Shown here in pieces: positions 1 through 8,560 of a stretch of 22,763 bases of DNA. The stretch's first letter is position 1. Each line of letters begins with the position of its first letter. The stretch spans positions 1 through 22,763 of the forward strand of contig CAVDQG010000032.1 of the NCBI GenBank assembly GCA_963611165.1. Reading direction: 5' to 3'. The position numbers were made by a program, and so were the translations under genes. The notes under the pieces were generated by a model. It was not told where the DNA came from and searched no databases. It worked only from the letters and a program-made list of their open reading frames with translations. The stretch is from SIG603 sp963611165. Its GTDB lineage: Bacteria > Bacillota > Clostridia > Oscillospirales > Acutalibacteraceae.

Positions 1-54
1 ATTGCTTTCATATGGACCTGAACCATACGCGTCTGCCAATTCCGCCATACCTGC
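1..54 (-). tRNA. tRNA-Leu (CAG), 3' half outside the window
   Basis: Read on the minus strand from base 54, the sequence starts GCAGGTATGG, followed by a D-loop with AATTGGCAGAC, as in bacterial leucine tRNAs. A five-base anticodon stem TATGG/CCATA then encloses the seven-base loop TTCAGGT. The anticodon CAG (bases 20-18) reads the leucine codon CUG. The tRNA is cut by the window start after the beginning of what should be the long class II variable arm, so the T arm and acceptor 3' strand cannot be checked. Identity rests on the anticodon and the leucine-type D arm. Confidence 0.9.
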
Positions 55-131
55 ATATAAAAATATGTGTCTGTTACAGTAGTTAATTTTATCAATTTTA
101 TAATTAAAAGTCAAGAGTTTATTTTTCAAAA

Positions 132-161
132 AAGGCGAAGTACTTATCAGCACTCCGCCTT
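132..161 (-). terminator. Intrinsic terminator of the ABC transporter operon
   Basis: On the minus strand, AAGGCGGAGTGC and GTACTTCGCCTT pair over 12 positions (two G-U pairs) around the loop TGATAA, followed directly by TTTTTT. It begins 6 bases after the permease stop codon, so it closes the transporter operon before the tRNA-Leu gene. Confidence 0.9.
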
Positions 162-166
162 AATTT

Positions 167-2980
167 TTACTCTACATTCTTAAGAGCCTCGCTCTTTTTG
201 ATTTTACCTATTTTTATCATCATAACAGCACATACGACTGCATAACAAGCAATACCCAAAGCAAAGCATCTAATATAACATACATTTGAAACTATATATG
301 GGATATAACCTGACATCTCGGTATAAAGCACCGAATCGAACATAAACCGCAAAGCTTGGTCGACAATCGGAATGGAAATCAACAGTGATGCGATTACCAC
401 AAAGCTTGTGATTATCAAATAGAGCTTCGCAATCTCGCCGTTTCTGAAACCAAGAATCTTGGTCATTGCTATCGACTGCATATTCTTCTCTATAACCTGT
501 TTTGTCATCAGGAACATCAACAGAGCAAGCATTATTGCCCCGAATCCCTTGTAAACATTCATAAAGCTGCCTACGGAATTCATCATCTGATCTGATACCT
601 TTGTGAGGTCGGCATCGGTTATGACGGTTGCAATATAGTCTGAATCTATATCTTTTATTTCTTCATTTGAGAAATATCCCGAGAAGTGATCTGACTTTTC
701 TCCGAATGTAGAATTAAATTCATCTATATTCATAAACACCGACATAGCCGCATAATAATCATATGTTCCGCCGATTTTGAAAGAATAGGTTTTTTCCTTA
801 TATGGGTCTTTTAATGTTAAGGTATCTCCTACTCCAAGTTTAAATTTGTCGGCAATACCAACTGATACAAGCACTTCACCGGCAGGAATATCCGCCGTGA
901 TATACTCGGAATTATCCGTGATACCATAAATGCTCACTTCATCAGTAATATAACCCTCTACCATGGAATCGAGGCTTGTCACGGCATATTTCTCTGCTGA
1001 ATCGGTTGCCGTCTCCTTTTCTTCCATGAGAACATACTGATAATCCGACAATTTCTCACTTATAATCAGCTTGCTGTAATCCTCAAGAAGCGGGCCGAAC
1101 ATAAAGCCGAACACGCAGATTATGCATCCGAACAACACGCCTATAAAAAGCGTTAAATAAGCAGGAATATTCTGGAATAAAATACGAAGTCTGAATCTTG
1201 AGAAAAACGGCATCTTGTGGCTAAGCTTAAACGCTTTTCTGTTTTTCTTCTTAGAAAGGTCATGTCTTAAGAATTTAATCGGAGAAAGCTTAAGCTTTGA
1301 ATTAAGCACGAGTAAATTAATCAATATCATCAATATAATCGGCAATACCGTCGTATCGACAAAGGCTTCCGCATTGAATAAACTTTCATATGCGGCAAGC
1401 GAGAACGAACGGTAAAATATCTCCTTCATATACCCAACAAACCAAGTGTAACCGAGAATATTTCCGACAACTGCCGCAATAAGCGTGACAAGAGTCGGCA
1501 TGAAGAGATAATGTTTTACAAGCTCCTTTTTGGTGAATCCAAGCGCACGAAGCGTACCGATAACGCCCGATTCCTTTACTATGGTGTTGGACACCGTAAC
1601 GGCAAATACAAATGCGATAATGACCGTGACAATATAGTCGAACACGAGAAACGTGGGCTTGTCGCTCTCCATATCGTCCATACAGTAGGTTATCGCCTTG
1701 TTCTGATATTTTGCGACATAATTCTCAACGCTTAGATATTCACTTTTATCGAAGTTATAGTTGATAATTTCCTCGAGTGAATCGAGTGTTTTTGTCATAT
1801 CGGATGTATCGTAAAGACCCGTTGCCTCGAGCTTTTCGACTGCGTTTCTTATATCGCTCAGATCAAAATCAATATCGTTATCGTAGCTTTCGTCCGTATC
1901 GTCAAGATTAACAGTAGGCGGCTCATCATCAAAGCTTGTCGATTCGTCGTTGTCCTCGATTTTCTCAAACGCATCCTCGAACTCGTCTAATGCGGTTTCC
2001 GTTGTGCCAAGCTCCTCGGCAAGAAGTGCATTCATCGTGGTATCCTGATTTTCTGCGGCACGCTTTAAATAATCTTCACCGTCAGCATCAGAAAGATAAA
2101 GTTCGACAATATCAGCCTCAGTAAGAGAAGTCATCACTTTGCCGACAAGTGCCGTGCCCGCATCCTCTATCTTATCCTCAATCACATCGCTCGCATCGTC
2201 AAATTCGTCCTCAAGTTCTTTTGAAAGAGTCTTTGCGTTTTCGTAAAGCTCATTGACCTTAGCTTGAATTATCTCCGTGTCATACGCTTTTACGACATCC
2301 TCGATATCATCTATAAACGCTTCGCTTTTTGCGTCTTCCTCACTCTCGTCCTTGGGAGCTGTGTTATACTTCCATGCGTAGTTATAATTCACCGCTGTGC
2401 CCAGAGAGTTAAATCCGCTTTCGCTCATGATTCCCACTCCGAAGGTTGAAGCAGAAAGCATCATATCAGAATTGTTCTCAAAAAGACAACTGTAATCAAC
2501 AAGTGCGACAAAACCGCAAATTTTAAGGCTCTTGCCGTCGAAACTTATCGTATCACCGACATTAAGCCCCTGTGTTTCTGCAAAAACACGGTCTACCGCA
2601 ATTTCATTGTCGGCTGTGGGGTATTGCCCTTCCATGAGGCACTCGAGATTCACTTTGTCACGCTTCTTGAATATACGCACCGTTGCACCGTTAGAATCAA
2701 GGTCTTCTTCAATGTAACTAAGCTTATAGAATTTAAGATCGCCCTTATCTTCAAGCTGTGACAAAACCTCTTCTGTCGGCTCTTTTGAAAAGGTTATGTG
2801 TCCGTCCTCTATGTTGTACTTATCAAACCCCTCGTAGAAGGTCTTTTTTATGCTGCTTGCCGCAACAAGATATCCCGATACTATGCTGATGAGCATAACC
2901 ATAAAAAGGAAAATAACAAGATATTTTCCAAAGTCCGATTTAAGCTCTCGCAAATATCTTTTTCTAAGCGGATTTTTCAT
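167..2980 (-). CDS. FtsX/MacB-type ABC transporter permease with a large acidic extracellular insert
   Basis: A 937-residue membrane protein of the FtsX-like permease family, partner of the ATPase encoded just upstream. One membrane helix lies near residues 20-44. A long external region of about 400 residues follows, then a cluster of three helices (about 445-465, 490-510, 540-560), a helix near 605-627, a second external region, and three C-terminal helices (about 812-827, 852-873, 902-923). This is the duplicated FtsX layout. The first external region (about 215-395) is rich in Asp and Glu and predicted largely helical, with runs such as DDTDESYDNDIDFDLSD. The start follows a strong AAGGAGG site that overlaps the stop of the ATPase gene, with only 9 bases between genes. 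Substrate unknown: export of a lipid, peptide or antimicrobial, or a mechanical signalling role, are all possible for this family. Confidence 0.9.
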   Translation of the reverse strand: MKNPLRKRYLRELKSDFGKYLVIFLFMVMLISIVSGYLVAASSIKKTFYEGFDKYNIEDGHITFSKEPTEEVLSQLEDKGDLKFYKLSYIEEDLDSNGATVRIFKKRDKVNLECLMEGQYPTADNEIAVDRVFAETQGLNVGDTISFDGKSLKICGFVALVDYSCLFENNSDMMLSASTFGVGIMSESGFNSLGTAVNYNYAWKYNTAPKDESEEDAKSEAFIDDIEDVVKAYDTEIIQAKVNELYENAKTLSKELEDEFDDASDVIEDKIEDAGTALVGKVMTSLTEADIVELYLSDADGEDYLKRAAENQDTTMNALLAEELGTTETALDEFEDAFEKIEDNDESTSFDDEPPTVNLDDTDESYDNDIDFDLSDIRNAVEKLEATGLYDTSDMTKTLDSLEEIINYNFDKSEYLSVENYVAKYQNKAITYCMDDMESDKPTFLVFDYIVTVIIAFVFAVTVSNTIVKESGVIGTLRALGFTKKELVKHYLFMPTLVTLIAAVVGNILGYTWFVGYMKEIFYRSFSLAAYESLFNAEAFVDTTVLPIILMILINLLVLNSKLKLSPIKFLRHDLSKKKNRKAFKLSHKMPFFSRFRLRILFQNIPAYLTLFIGVLFGCIICVFGFMFGPLLEDYSKLIISEKLSDYQYVLMEEKETATDSAEKYAVTSLDSMVEGYITDEVSIYGITDNSEYITADIPAGEVLVSVGIADKFKLGVGDTLTLKDPYKEKTYSFKIGGTYDYYAAMSVFMNIDEFNSTFGEKSDHFSGYFSNEEIKDIDSDYIATVITDADLTKVSDQMMNSVGSFMNVYKGFGAIMLALLMFLMTKQVIEKNMQSIAMTKILGFRNGEIAKLYLIITSFVVIASLLISIPIVDQALRFMFDSVLYTEMSGYIPYIVSNVCYIRCFALGIACYAVVCAVMMIKIGKIKKSEALKNVE

Positions 2981-2989
2981 TTTTCCTCC

Positions 2990-3691
2990 TTACCAGTCGA
3001 GCTCTTCGGCACTTACCTTTGTTTCGTTCAGATAGTTCTTTCTCACTTCGCCGTCACGAAGCTTGATTACCCTGTCCGCCATAAGTCTGATTGCATCGTT
3101 ATGTGTTACCATTATTATGCATGTGCCGTATCGCTTATTGACATCCTCAATAAGCTTCAGAATTTCCTTGCCCGTCTTGTAGTCAAGTGCACCAGTCGGC
3201 TCGTCACAAAGGAGTATACTCGGATTTTTAATCAATGCTCTTCCGATAGAAACCCTCTGCTGCTGACCGCCTGAAATCTGGCTGGGAAGCTTGTCCTGAT
3301 GCTCCTTAAGCCCGAGTACATCCAAAAGCTCATCTGTATCGAGCGGACTTGTGCTCAAATAAGCTCCTACTTCGATATTCTCACGCACGGTCAAATTCGG
3401 TATAAGATTATACATCTGGAAAACATAGCCAAGGTGCTTTCTTCGGTACTCCGTGAGCTTCTTTTCATTCATATCGGCTGTCTTTTCGCCGTTAATCGAA
3501 ATATAACCGCTGTCTGCATTATCGATACCGCCTATGATATTCAAAAGAGTAGATTTACCCGAACCCGACGGGCCGAGTAAAACGCAAAACTCTCCCTTCT
3601 CAAGCGAAAAGTCAATTCCTCTGAGAACCTCGACCTTCGTCATTCCCTCTCCAAAGGCTTTGCGTATACCGCTTACCTCAATAAAACTCAT
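2990..3691 (-). CDS. ABC transporter ATP-binding protein (LolD/MacB class)
   Basis: The 233-residue cytoplasmic ATPase has all the ABC motifs: Walker A GPSGSGKST at residues 40-48, the Q-loop in VFQMYNL, the signature ISGGQQQRVSIGRAL, Walker B ILLCDEPTGALD and a switch histidine in VTHND. The length and the spacing of the signature fit the LolD/MacB/SalX subfamily that pairs with FtsX-type permeases. It is first in a two-gene operon. The ATG is preceded by GAGAGGG at a good distance. Transcription should start at the promoter 3735-3763 and be controlled at the palindrome 3715-3732. The transported substrate cannot be read from the sequence. Confidence 0.95.
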   Translation of the reverse strand: MSFIEVSGIRKAFGEGMTKVEVLRGIDFSLEKGEFCVLLGPSGSGKSTLLNIIGGIDNADSGYISINGEKTADMNEKKLTEYRRKHLGYVFQMYNLIPNLTVRENIEVGAYLSTSPLDTDELLDVLGLKEHQDKLPSQISGGQQQRVSIGRALIKNPSILLCDEPTGALDYKTGKEILKLIEDVNKRYGTCIIMVTHNDAIRLMADRVIKLRDGEVRKNYLNETKVSAEELDW

Positions 3692-3714
3692 ATATATACC
3701 CTCTCAATCTATAT

Positions 3715-3732
3715 AGTTAGTGTTCGCTAACT
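3715..3732. promoter_or_regulatory. TetR-like operator palindrome
   Basis: AGTTAG and CTAACT form a perfect inverted repeat around TGTTCG, giving TTAGTGTTCGCTAA in the centre. This resembles operators of TetR-family repressors (AGTTAGTG-type half sites). It covers the predicted transcription start, just downstream of the -10 hexamer of the transporter promoter, a place where a bound repressor would block initiation. No TetR-type gene lies in the window. The regulator assignment is inference; the palindrome is seen. Confidence 0.6.
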
Positions 3733-3734
3733 GG

Positions 3735-3763
3735 ATGATACTACATAAGCTTCTCTTTGTCAA
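3735..3763 (-). promoter_or_regulatory. Sigma-A promoter of the ABC transporter operon
   Basis: On the minus strand TTGACA (bases 3763-3758) is followed after 17 bases by TATCAT (bases 3740-3735). That is a perfect -35 with five of six consensus bases in the -10. The expected start is near base 3728, inside the TetR-like palindrome. Confidence 0.85.
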
Positions 3764-3846
3764 TTAATTTTCACACACATTCTGATATACTACAGTTTAG
3801 ATTAATTTGTACAGCAATATTCTCTCGGTATTTTCCTACAAAGCAA

Positions 3847-3872
3847 AAACCGACCCCAAACGGGATCGGTTT
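3847..3872 (-). terminator. Intrinsic terminator after dapL
   Basis: On the minus strand AAACCGATCCC and GGGGTCGGTTT pair (one G-U) around a short loop and are followed by TTTTTGCTTTG. The hairpin lies 27 bases after the dapL stop and closes the long minus-strand gene train. The opposite strand has a mismatch where this strand has a G-U pair, so it acts best for minus-strand transcripts. Confidence 0.85.
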
Positions 3873-3898
3873 CATACATTTTATATTTGAAGTAAAGC

Positions 3899-5086
3899 TT
3901 ACTTGGAATAAAGCTTCTTGAATCTCTCCATAGCCTCGAGAGTCTTCTCCTTTGTGTTGAAAGCAGTGAGACGGAAATATCCCTCGCCTGCCTTACCAAA
4001 GCCTGAACCCGGAGTACCGACTACATTAGCCTCCTCGAGAAGCTTGTCGAAGAATTCCCATGAAGTCATTCCGTCCGGAGTTTTCATCCAGATGTATGGA
4101 GAATGAACGCCGCCAAAATATGTGATTCCGAGCTCATCGAATGTGCTTGCGATAATCTTAGCGTTCTCCTTGTAGTAAGCAAGGTCTGCTCTTGTCTGAG
4201 CGTAGCCTTCATCTGTAAATACAGCCTCTGCGCCTCTCTGAACAATGTAAGGAACACCGTTGAACTTGGTTGTCTGACGGCGAAGCCACATAGCATTGAT
4301 GCTTGCTCCCTCACGGACAAGTGCCTTCGGAACTACAGTGTAGCCGCATCTTGTACCTGTGAAGCCTGCTGTCTTGGAGAATGAGCAAAGCTCGATTGCA
4401 CATGTCTTTGCGCCCTCAATCTCATAGATTGATGTCGGAAGCTCCTCGTCACCGACAAATGCCTCGTAAGCAGAGTCAAAAAGGATAATTGAATCGTTTG
4501 CGTTAGCGTAGTCAACCCACTCCTTAAGCTGAGCCTTGTTGTAAACAGCACCAGTCGGGTTGTTCGGAGAGCAAAGGTAGATTATGTCTGCCTTCTCTGT
4601 TACGCAGTCGGGCATAGGAAGGAAGCCGTTCTCCTCAGAACCGCTCATGTATGTAATCTTTCTGCCAGCCATAACGTTTGTGTCAACATAAACAGGATAA
4701 ACCGGATCGGGAACCAAAACGGTATTGTCTGCCGAGAAAAGATCGAGAATATTTCCGCAGTCGGATTTTGCACCGTCAGAAACAAAAACCTCACCCTTCT
4801 CAAGCTGTACGCCCTTCTTAGCGTAGTAAGCAGTGATAGCGTCGCTAAGGAAGCCATAGCCCTGCTCATCGCCGTAACCGCGGAAGGTCTCTGCTACACC
4901 CATCTCACTGACTGCACCGTGAAGTGCGTCGATAACAGCGGGGCAAAGCGGTCTAGTAACGTCACCGATACCCATCTTGATGACATTTGCCTCAGGATGA
5001 GCCGCAGTGTACTCTGCTACTTTTCTGTTGATTGTGCTGAAAAGATAGCTTTTCTCTAAATTGTTGTAATTGGAGTTAATTTTCAT
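3899..5086 (-). CDS. dapL: LL-diaminopimelate aminotransferase
   Basis: The 395-residue protein is a PLP-dependent class I/II aminotransferase that converts tetrahydrodipicolinate to LL-diaminopimelate using glutamate as amino donor. This is the one-step route to lysine and peptidoglycan precursors found in many Clostridia. The N-terminal NVIKMGIGDVTRPLCPAV and the PLP-lysine motif SFSKTAGFTGTRCGY are typical of DapL. Other conserved stretches are CSPNNPTGAVYNK and the C-terminal SGFGKAGEGYFRL. The ATG is preceded by AAAGGA. It lies 33 bases after purF on the same strand with a terminator behind it, so it is probably the last gene of the train. Its use of glutamate fits a position downstream of the glutamate synthase genes. 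Confidence 0.95.
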   Translation of the reverse strand: MKINSNYNNLEKSYLFSTINRKVAEYTAAHPEANVIKMGIGDVTRPLCPAVIDALHGAVSEMGVAETFRGYGDEQGYGFLSDAITAYYAKKGVQLEKGEVFVSDGAKSDCGNILDLFSADNTVLVPDPVYPVYVDTNVMAGRKITYMSGSEENGFLPMPDCVTEKADIIYLCSPNNPTGAVYNKAQLKEWVDYANANDSIILFDSAYEAFVGDEELPTSIYEIEGAKTCAIELCSFSKTAGFTGTRCGYTVVPKALVREGASINAMWLRRQTTKFNGVPYIVQRGAEAVFTDEGYAQTRADLAYYKENAKIIASTFDELGITYFGGVHSPYIWMKTPDGMTSWEFFDKLLEEANVVGTPGSGFGKAGEGYFRLTAFNTKEKTLEAMERFKKLYSK

Positions 5087-5119
5087 ATTGTAATTCCTTT
5101 CGGGAAATGTAATACAATT

Positions 5120-6517
5120 TTACTCAAGATCATTCTTGTGAATCTTTACGCTGTCGCCTGTAAAGCACTTGGTACAGAAATCTGCACCGCTCTTTGCGCA
5201 AGACTCCTTCAAGCCCTTGATTGAGATGTAACCTAAGCTGTCTGCTCCGATTGCCTCGCAAATACCCTGAAGATCCATCTTGTTTGCGATGAGCTTATCC
5301 TCACTGTCGATATCCGTGCCGTAGTGGCAGGTAAACTTGAAAGGAGGTGAACTTACTCGGAAATGAACTTCTTTTGCGCCGGCTCTTCTGACAGCTTCTA
5401 CTATCTGTCTTGATGTTGTTCCTCGAACGATTGAGTCGTCAACAAGAACAACTCTCTTGCCCTCAAGATTGAACTTAAGCGGATTGAGCTTGAGTCTTAC
5501 GGCACTTTCACGCTGTGACTGTGTCGGATAGATGAAGCTTCTTCCGATATATCTGTTCTTGGTAAAGCCTGTTGCAAGCGGAATACCGCTCTCTAAGGAA
5601 TAGCCTACCGCCGCATCAAGTCCGCTGTCGGGAACACCGCAAACAACATCGGCGTCAACGGGATACTCTTTTGCAAGCTCTCGTCCCATATTTACTCTGG
5701 ACTCATATACGCTCAAGCCGTCGATTACGGAGTCGTCTCTTGCGAAATAAACATACTCGAATATGCAAAGTCCGCCCGTCTTGTTCTCTGTGATGTCAAT
5801 ACCGGAATAGGTGATTTCTCCGTTATCGATAACGATAACCTCGCCCGGCTTAACGTCTCTTACGAATTTGAAGTTTGTGCTGTCAAGAGCACAGCTCTCG
5901 GAAGCGACCGCATAACCGTGAGCGTTTTTACCTATGCAAAGCGGACGGTAACCGGATGGGTCACGAACGCAGACAATCTTTCCCGAGCCTGAGAGAATGA
6001 TAAGCGAATAAGCACCGCTTAACTTGTTGCAAGCCTTGATGACGCCCTTTAAAGTGTCCTTCTGCTCAACAATGTAATATCCGATAAGCTGTGAGATAAC
6101 CTCACTGTCGCTTGTTGCGTCAAACTGAACGCCGATTTCCGCAAGGGCGTCCTTGAGTTCCTTAGCGTTAACTATATTTCCGTTATGAACGGTGGCAATT
6201 CTTCCTGTCAAAAACTCTGTTAGGAACGGCTGAACGTTTTCGATTGTGTTATTTCCCGTAGTGGAATATCTGTCGTGACCGATTGCGACATGGCTCTCGG
6301 GCATCTTCTTCATCACACTTGAATCAAAAACCTCGCTGACTAAGCCAACGTCCTTATGGTAAAGTATACGGTTATCCTTAGCGACCGCAATACCTGCGCC
6401 CTCCTGTCCTCTGTGCTGCAAAGCAAGAAGAGCATTGTAGGTTATGCCTGCCGCTTCGGGTACATTTACACTTACACCGAAGACCGCACATTCCTCATGA
6501 AGCTTTCCAAGACTCAT
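5120..6517 (-). CDS. purF: Amidophosphoribosyltransferase (glutamine PRPP amidotransferase)
   Basis: The first committed step of purine synthesis: PRPP plus glutamine gives phosphoribosylamine. I place the start at 6517 (MSLGKLHEECAVFGV), where GGAGGA stands 8 bases upstream, rather than at an in-frame ATG 36 bases further upstream without a site. The protein is then 465 residues. Cys10 is the expected N-terminal nucleophile after removal of a nine-residue propeptide, as in the Bacillus-type enzyme. The glutaminase domain is N-terminal (GHDRYSTTG, HNGNI). The phosphoribosyltransferase domain carries VVLVDDSIVRGTT near residues 350-362. Cysteines in GGLCIFEYVYF, FKFTCHYG and CTKCF match the 4Fe-4S cluster ligands of this enzyme type. 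It lies 74 bases after the GXGXG gene. Confidence 0.95.
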   Translation of the reverse strand: MSLGKLHEECAVFGVSVNVPEAAGITYNALLALQHRGQEGAGIAVAKDNRILYHKDVGLVSEVFDSSVMKKMPESHVAIGHDRYSTTGNNTIENVQPFLTEFLTGRIATVHNGNIVNAKELKDALAEIGVQFDATSDSEVISQLIGYYIVEQKDTLKGVIKACNKLSGAYSLIILSGSGKIVCVRDPSGYRPLCIGKNAHGYAVASESCALDSTNFKFVRDVKPGEVIVIDNGEITYSGIDITENKTGGLCIFEYVYFARDDSVIDGLSVYESRVNMGRELAKEYPVDADVVCGVPDSGLDAAVGYSLESGIPLATGFTKNRYIGRSFIYPTQSQRESAVRLKLNPLKFNLEGKRVVLVDDSIVRGTTSRQIVEAVRRAGAKEVHFRVSSPPFKFTCHYGTDIDSEDKLIANKMDLQGICEAIGADSLGYISIKGLKESCAKSGADFCTKCFTGDSVKIHKNDLE

Positions 6518-6546
6518 AAATATAATCCTCCATAAAAAACAATTCA

Positions 6547-6576
6547 AGAGCAAAGGCTTAATTTTGTCTTTGCTCT
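6547..6576 (-). other. Hairpin between the GXGXG gene and purF
   Basis: AGAGCAAAG and CTTTGCTCT form a 9-bp inverted repeat with a 12-base spacer. On the minus strand the only T run (TTTTTT, 6539-6534) comes seven bases after the stem, so it is at best a weak terminator. It may be an attenuation or processing site separating purF from the genes upstream. Confidence 0.4.
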
Positions 6577-6591
6577 GAAGTTTGCCGAAAC

Positions 6592-7305
6592 TCAGTTTGC
6601 GGCATAAAGCGTTTTGTAAGGGTTGCTTGCGTTAGGCGTACAGACATAAAAATCGTCCGCCGTGAACTCAGTGATATCCCCAAACAGCTTCTTATATTCG
6701 TCCACGTAGTATTTTATATCGTCAAAGTCACTTTGACAAGCTTTTTTTACAAGAACCTGTACAGGCAGATATTTGAGCTCCTCGCTGCTTCTTACGAAAA
6801 TCTTTCCGCCGTGCATACCTGTGCCTGTGAAGTTACCCAGAGGAACGCCCTCTGTGCCTAATCCGAGTATGATAATCATACCTCCTGCGAGATACTCTCC
6901 GCAGAAGCTTCCTACCTTTCCTCCGACTACGATAACTGGCTTCTTTTCGCCATATTCCTTCATATGGATACCTGTGCGGTAACCTGAATCACCCTTGACG
7001 AAAATCTCTCCGCCACGCATAGCGTAGCCGAGTGCGTCGCCTGCAGAACCGTTGATGACAATTCTACCGTCATTCATGGTATCGCCGACTGCGTCCTGTG
7101 CGTTTCCGTTAACTATGATATTGGCACCGTCAAGGTAGCATCCGAGCGCATTGCCCGGAGTACCGTTGATTTCAATTGTTCTGTTCTGTGCGGCAGTACC
7201 AATAAATCTCTCTCCGAAACAATCGTTGATAACAACGTCGCCCTCGGATTCTCTTACCATTTTATTAAGTTCCTGGTAATCCTGTGCCTGAGCAGATATA
7301 ACCAT
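6592..7305 (-). CDS. Glutamate synthase GXGXG domain protein (GltB domain 3)
   Basis: The 237-residue protein is a stand-alone version of the C-terminal beta-helix domain of the glutamate synthase large subunit. It shows the repeated pattern (GNALGCYLDGANIIVNG, GDALGYAMRGGEIFVKG, VGSFCGEYLAGGMIIILG) in which glycine pairs recur about every 20 residues. In fused GltB proteins this domain helps hold the ammonia tunnel and the domain interfaces. Here it is a separate gene, as in archaeal-type split glutamate synthases. Its ATG follows the stop codon of the FAD oxidoreductase with no base between, and the ribosome site AGGAGG lies inside the last codons of that gene, which suggests tight translational coupling. 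Related domains occur in formylmethanofuran dehydrogenase subunit C, but the neighbours favour glutamate synthase. Confidence 0.9.
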   Translation of the reverse strand: MVISAQAQDYQELNKMVRESEGDVVINDCFGERFIGTAAQNRTIEINGTPGNALGCYLDGANIIVNGNAQDAVGDTMNDGRIVINGSAGDALGYAMRGGEIFVKGDSGYRTGIHMKEYGEKKPVIVVGGKVGSFCGEYLAGGMIIILGLGTEGVPLGNFTGTGMHGGKIFVRSSEELKYLPVQVLVKKACQSDFDDIKYYVDEYKKLFGDITEFTADDFYVCTPNASNPYKTLYAAN

Positions 7306-8556
7306 TTATACCTCGCCTCCTAATTTACTTTGTCGTTGCTCGCGTGAGAAAGCCATAAGTCCGGGCTGCTCACATATGAGCTCAAAATCTATACTGTCGA
7401 GCGGAGTTTGCTCTCTTATTAAACTTGTGTATATGCCGGCTTTTGCGATATCTCCGATGATGATAAAGCCCTTAAGTTTGTTGTCCTTATAATAAAGCTT
7501 CTTGTAGCTTTCGCCCTCGTTCTTGAGGTAATAGTCGCCCGTGAGCGCACCGCCTGTCAGAACGTGAAGTCCGAAGAATCCGATAGCATTCATCGGCATA
7601 GCCTTATCAAAGTGCTTCTCGACTCCTGCCATGTTATATCCTGCGCATTCACCCTGCATATAAGCATTTGGGAGAATAGCCATAATCTTAACAGACTCGG
7701 AAGAAACATCGAAGCTCTCTGTGACGTCGCCTGCGGCATAAATATCGGGAATGCTTGTTCTCATTTGGTCGTCAACCTTGATTCCTCTGCCGACCTCTGC
7801 ACCGATATCCTTGAGCAAGCCTACATTCGGTCTTACGCCGACTGCCGTAACGAGAATATCAAATTCGAGTGTGTCTCCGCCCGTGAGCTTCACGCTGTTC
7901 TCGAAGAACTCCTCGCCGCTCTGACCGAGATAGAACTTCATGCCGTGCTTCTCGAGGTAAGCTTTGATAATTTCGCCTGACTCCTCCTCAAGAATTGAGG
8001 AAAGCGGTCTCGGAGCCAAATCAACCAAGCTTATTTCTGTATCCTTGCTGATTCCCTCGGCACACTTCAAACCGATAAGACCTGCGCCGATGATGAGAAC
8101 CTTCGGCTTTGAGCCTTTCTCTGCAGTGACCTTGGAAATCATATCTCTTAGCTTGTGAGCGTCGTCAAGAGTCATGAAGGAGCATGTGTGCTTGACTCTG
8201 TCAAGTCCCTTCATCGGTGGAACAAACGGGCTGGAGCCTGTAGCAACCAAAAGCTTATCGTAAGAAACCTTCTCGCCGCTTGCCAAAACAACCTCTTTGC
8301 TGTCCTTATCGACTGCCGTGACAACCTCGCCGAGTTTTACATCAATATCGTTATCGGCATAGAAACTGTCAGGACGGTACTTCATTCTCTCTTCGTCGGT
8401 TTTGCCGAGAAGAAGATATGAGATAAGCGGTCTAGAGTATGTGTGATGCGGCTCGCTTGCAATGATTGTAATCTTGCCTTCCTTATCGTTCTTTCTGATT
8501 GCTTCGGCTGCTCCGATTCCCGCAGCCGAGTTTCCGATTATAACATAGTTTTTCAT
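7306..8556 (-). CDS. NAD(P)/FAD-dependent oxidoreductase of the split glutamate synthase
   Basis: A 416-residue flavoprotein of the NirB/rubredoxin-reductase type. An FAD-binding fold starts at the N-terminus (VIIGNSAAGIGAAEAI). A second nucleotide-binding fold is seen at VLIIGAGLIGLKCAEGI, and the FAD motif IYAAGDVTES follows. I chose the start at 8556, which has AGGTGA close upstream and lies 4 bases after the ferredoxin stop. An ATG 18 bases earlier would overlap the ferredoxin gene and has no better site. Its place among the glutamate synthase domain genes suggests it does the job of the GltD small subunit, passing electrons from NAD(P)H through the ferredoxin to the FMN subunit. The electron donor is inferred, not shown. 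Confidence 0.88.
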   Translation of the reverse strand: MKNYVIIGNSAAGIGAAEAIRKNDKEGKITIIASEPHHTYSRPLISYLLLGKTDEERMKYRPDSFYADNDIDVKLGEVVTAVDKDSKEVVLASGEKVSYDKLLVATGSSPFVPPMKGLDRVKHTCSFMTLDDAHKLRDMISKVTAEKGSKPKVLIIGAGLIGLKCAEGISKDTEISLVDLAPRPLSSILEEESGEIIKAYLEKHGMKFYLGQSGEEFFENSVKLTGGDTLEFDILVTAVGVRPNVGLLKDIGAEVGRGIKVDDQMRTSIPDIYAAGDVTESFDVSSESVKIMAILPNAYMQGECAGYNMAGVEKHFDKAMPMNAIGFFGLHVLTGGALTGDYYLKNEGESYKKLYYKDNKLKGFIIIGDIAKAGIYTSLIREQTPLDSIDFELICEQPGLMAFSREQRQSKLGGEV

Positions 8557-8560
8557 AATC

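Noticed and set aside
2798..3274. A 158-codon plus-strand open frame across the ATPase/permease junction
   Set aside because: It lies antisense to two certain genes and has no recognisable domain or clear ribosome site.
6518..6553. Start of purF at an in-frame ATG at 6553
   Set aside because: It has no ribosome site, lies in the hairpin 6547-6576 and adds residues unlike the family. The start at 6517 gives the expected short propeptide before Cys10.
6547..6576. A full intrinsic terminator before purF
   Set aside because: The T run is displaced by seven bases from the stem and no purF promoter is evident, so I keep it only as a hairpin.
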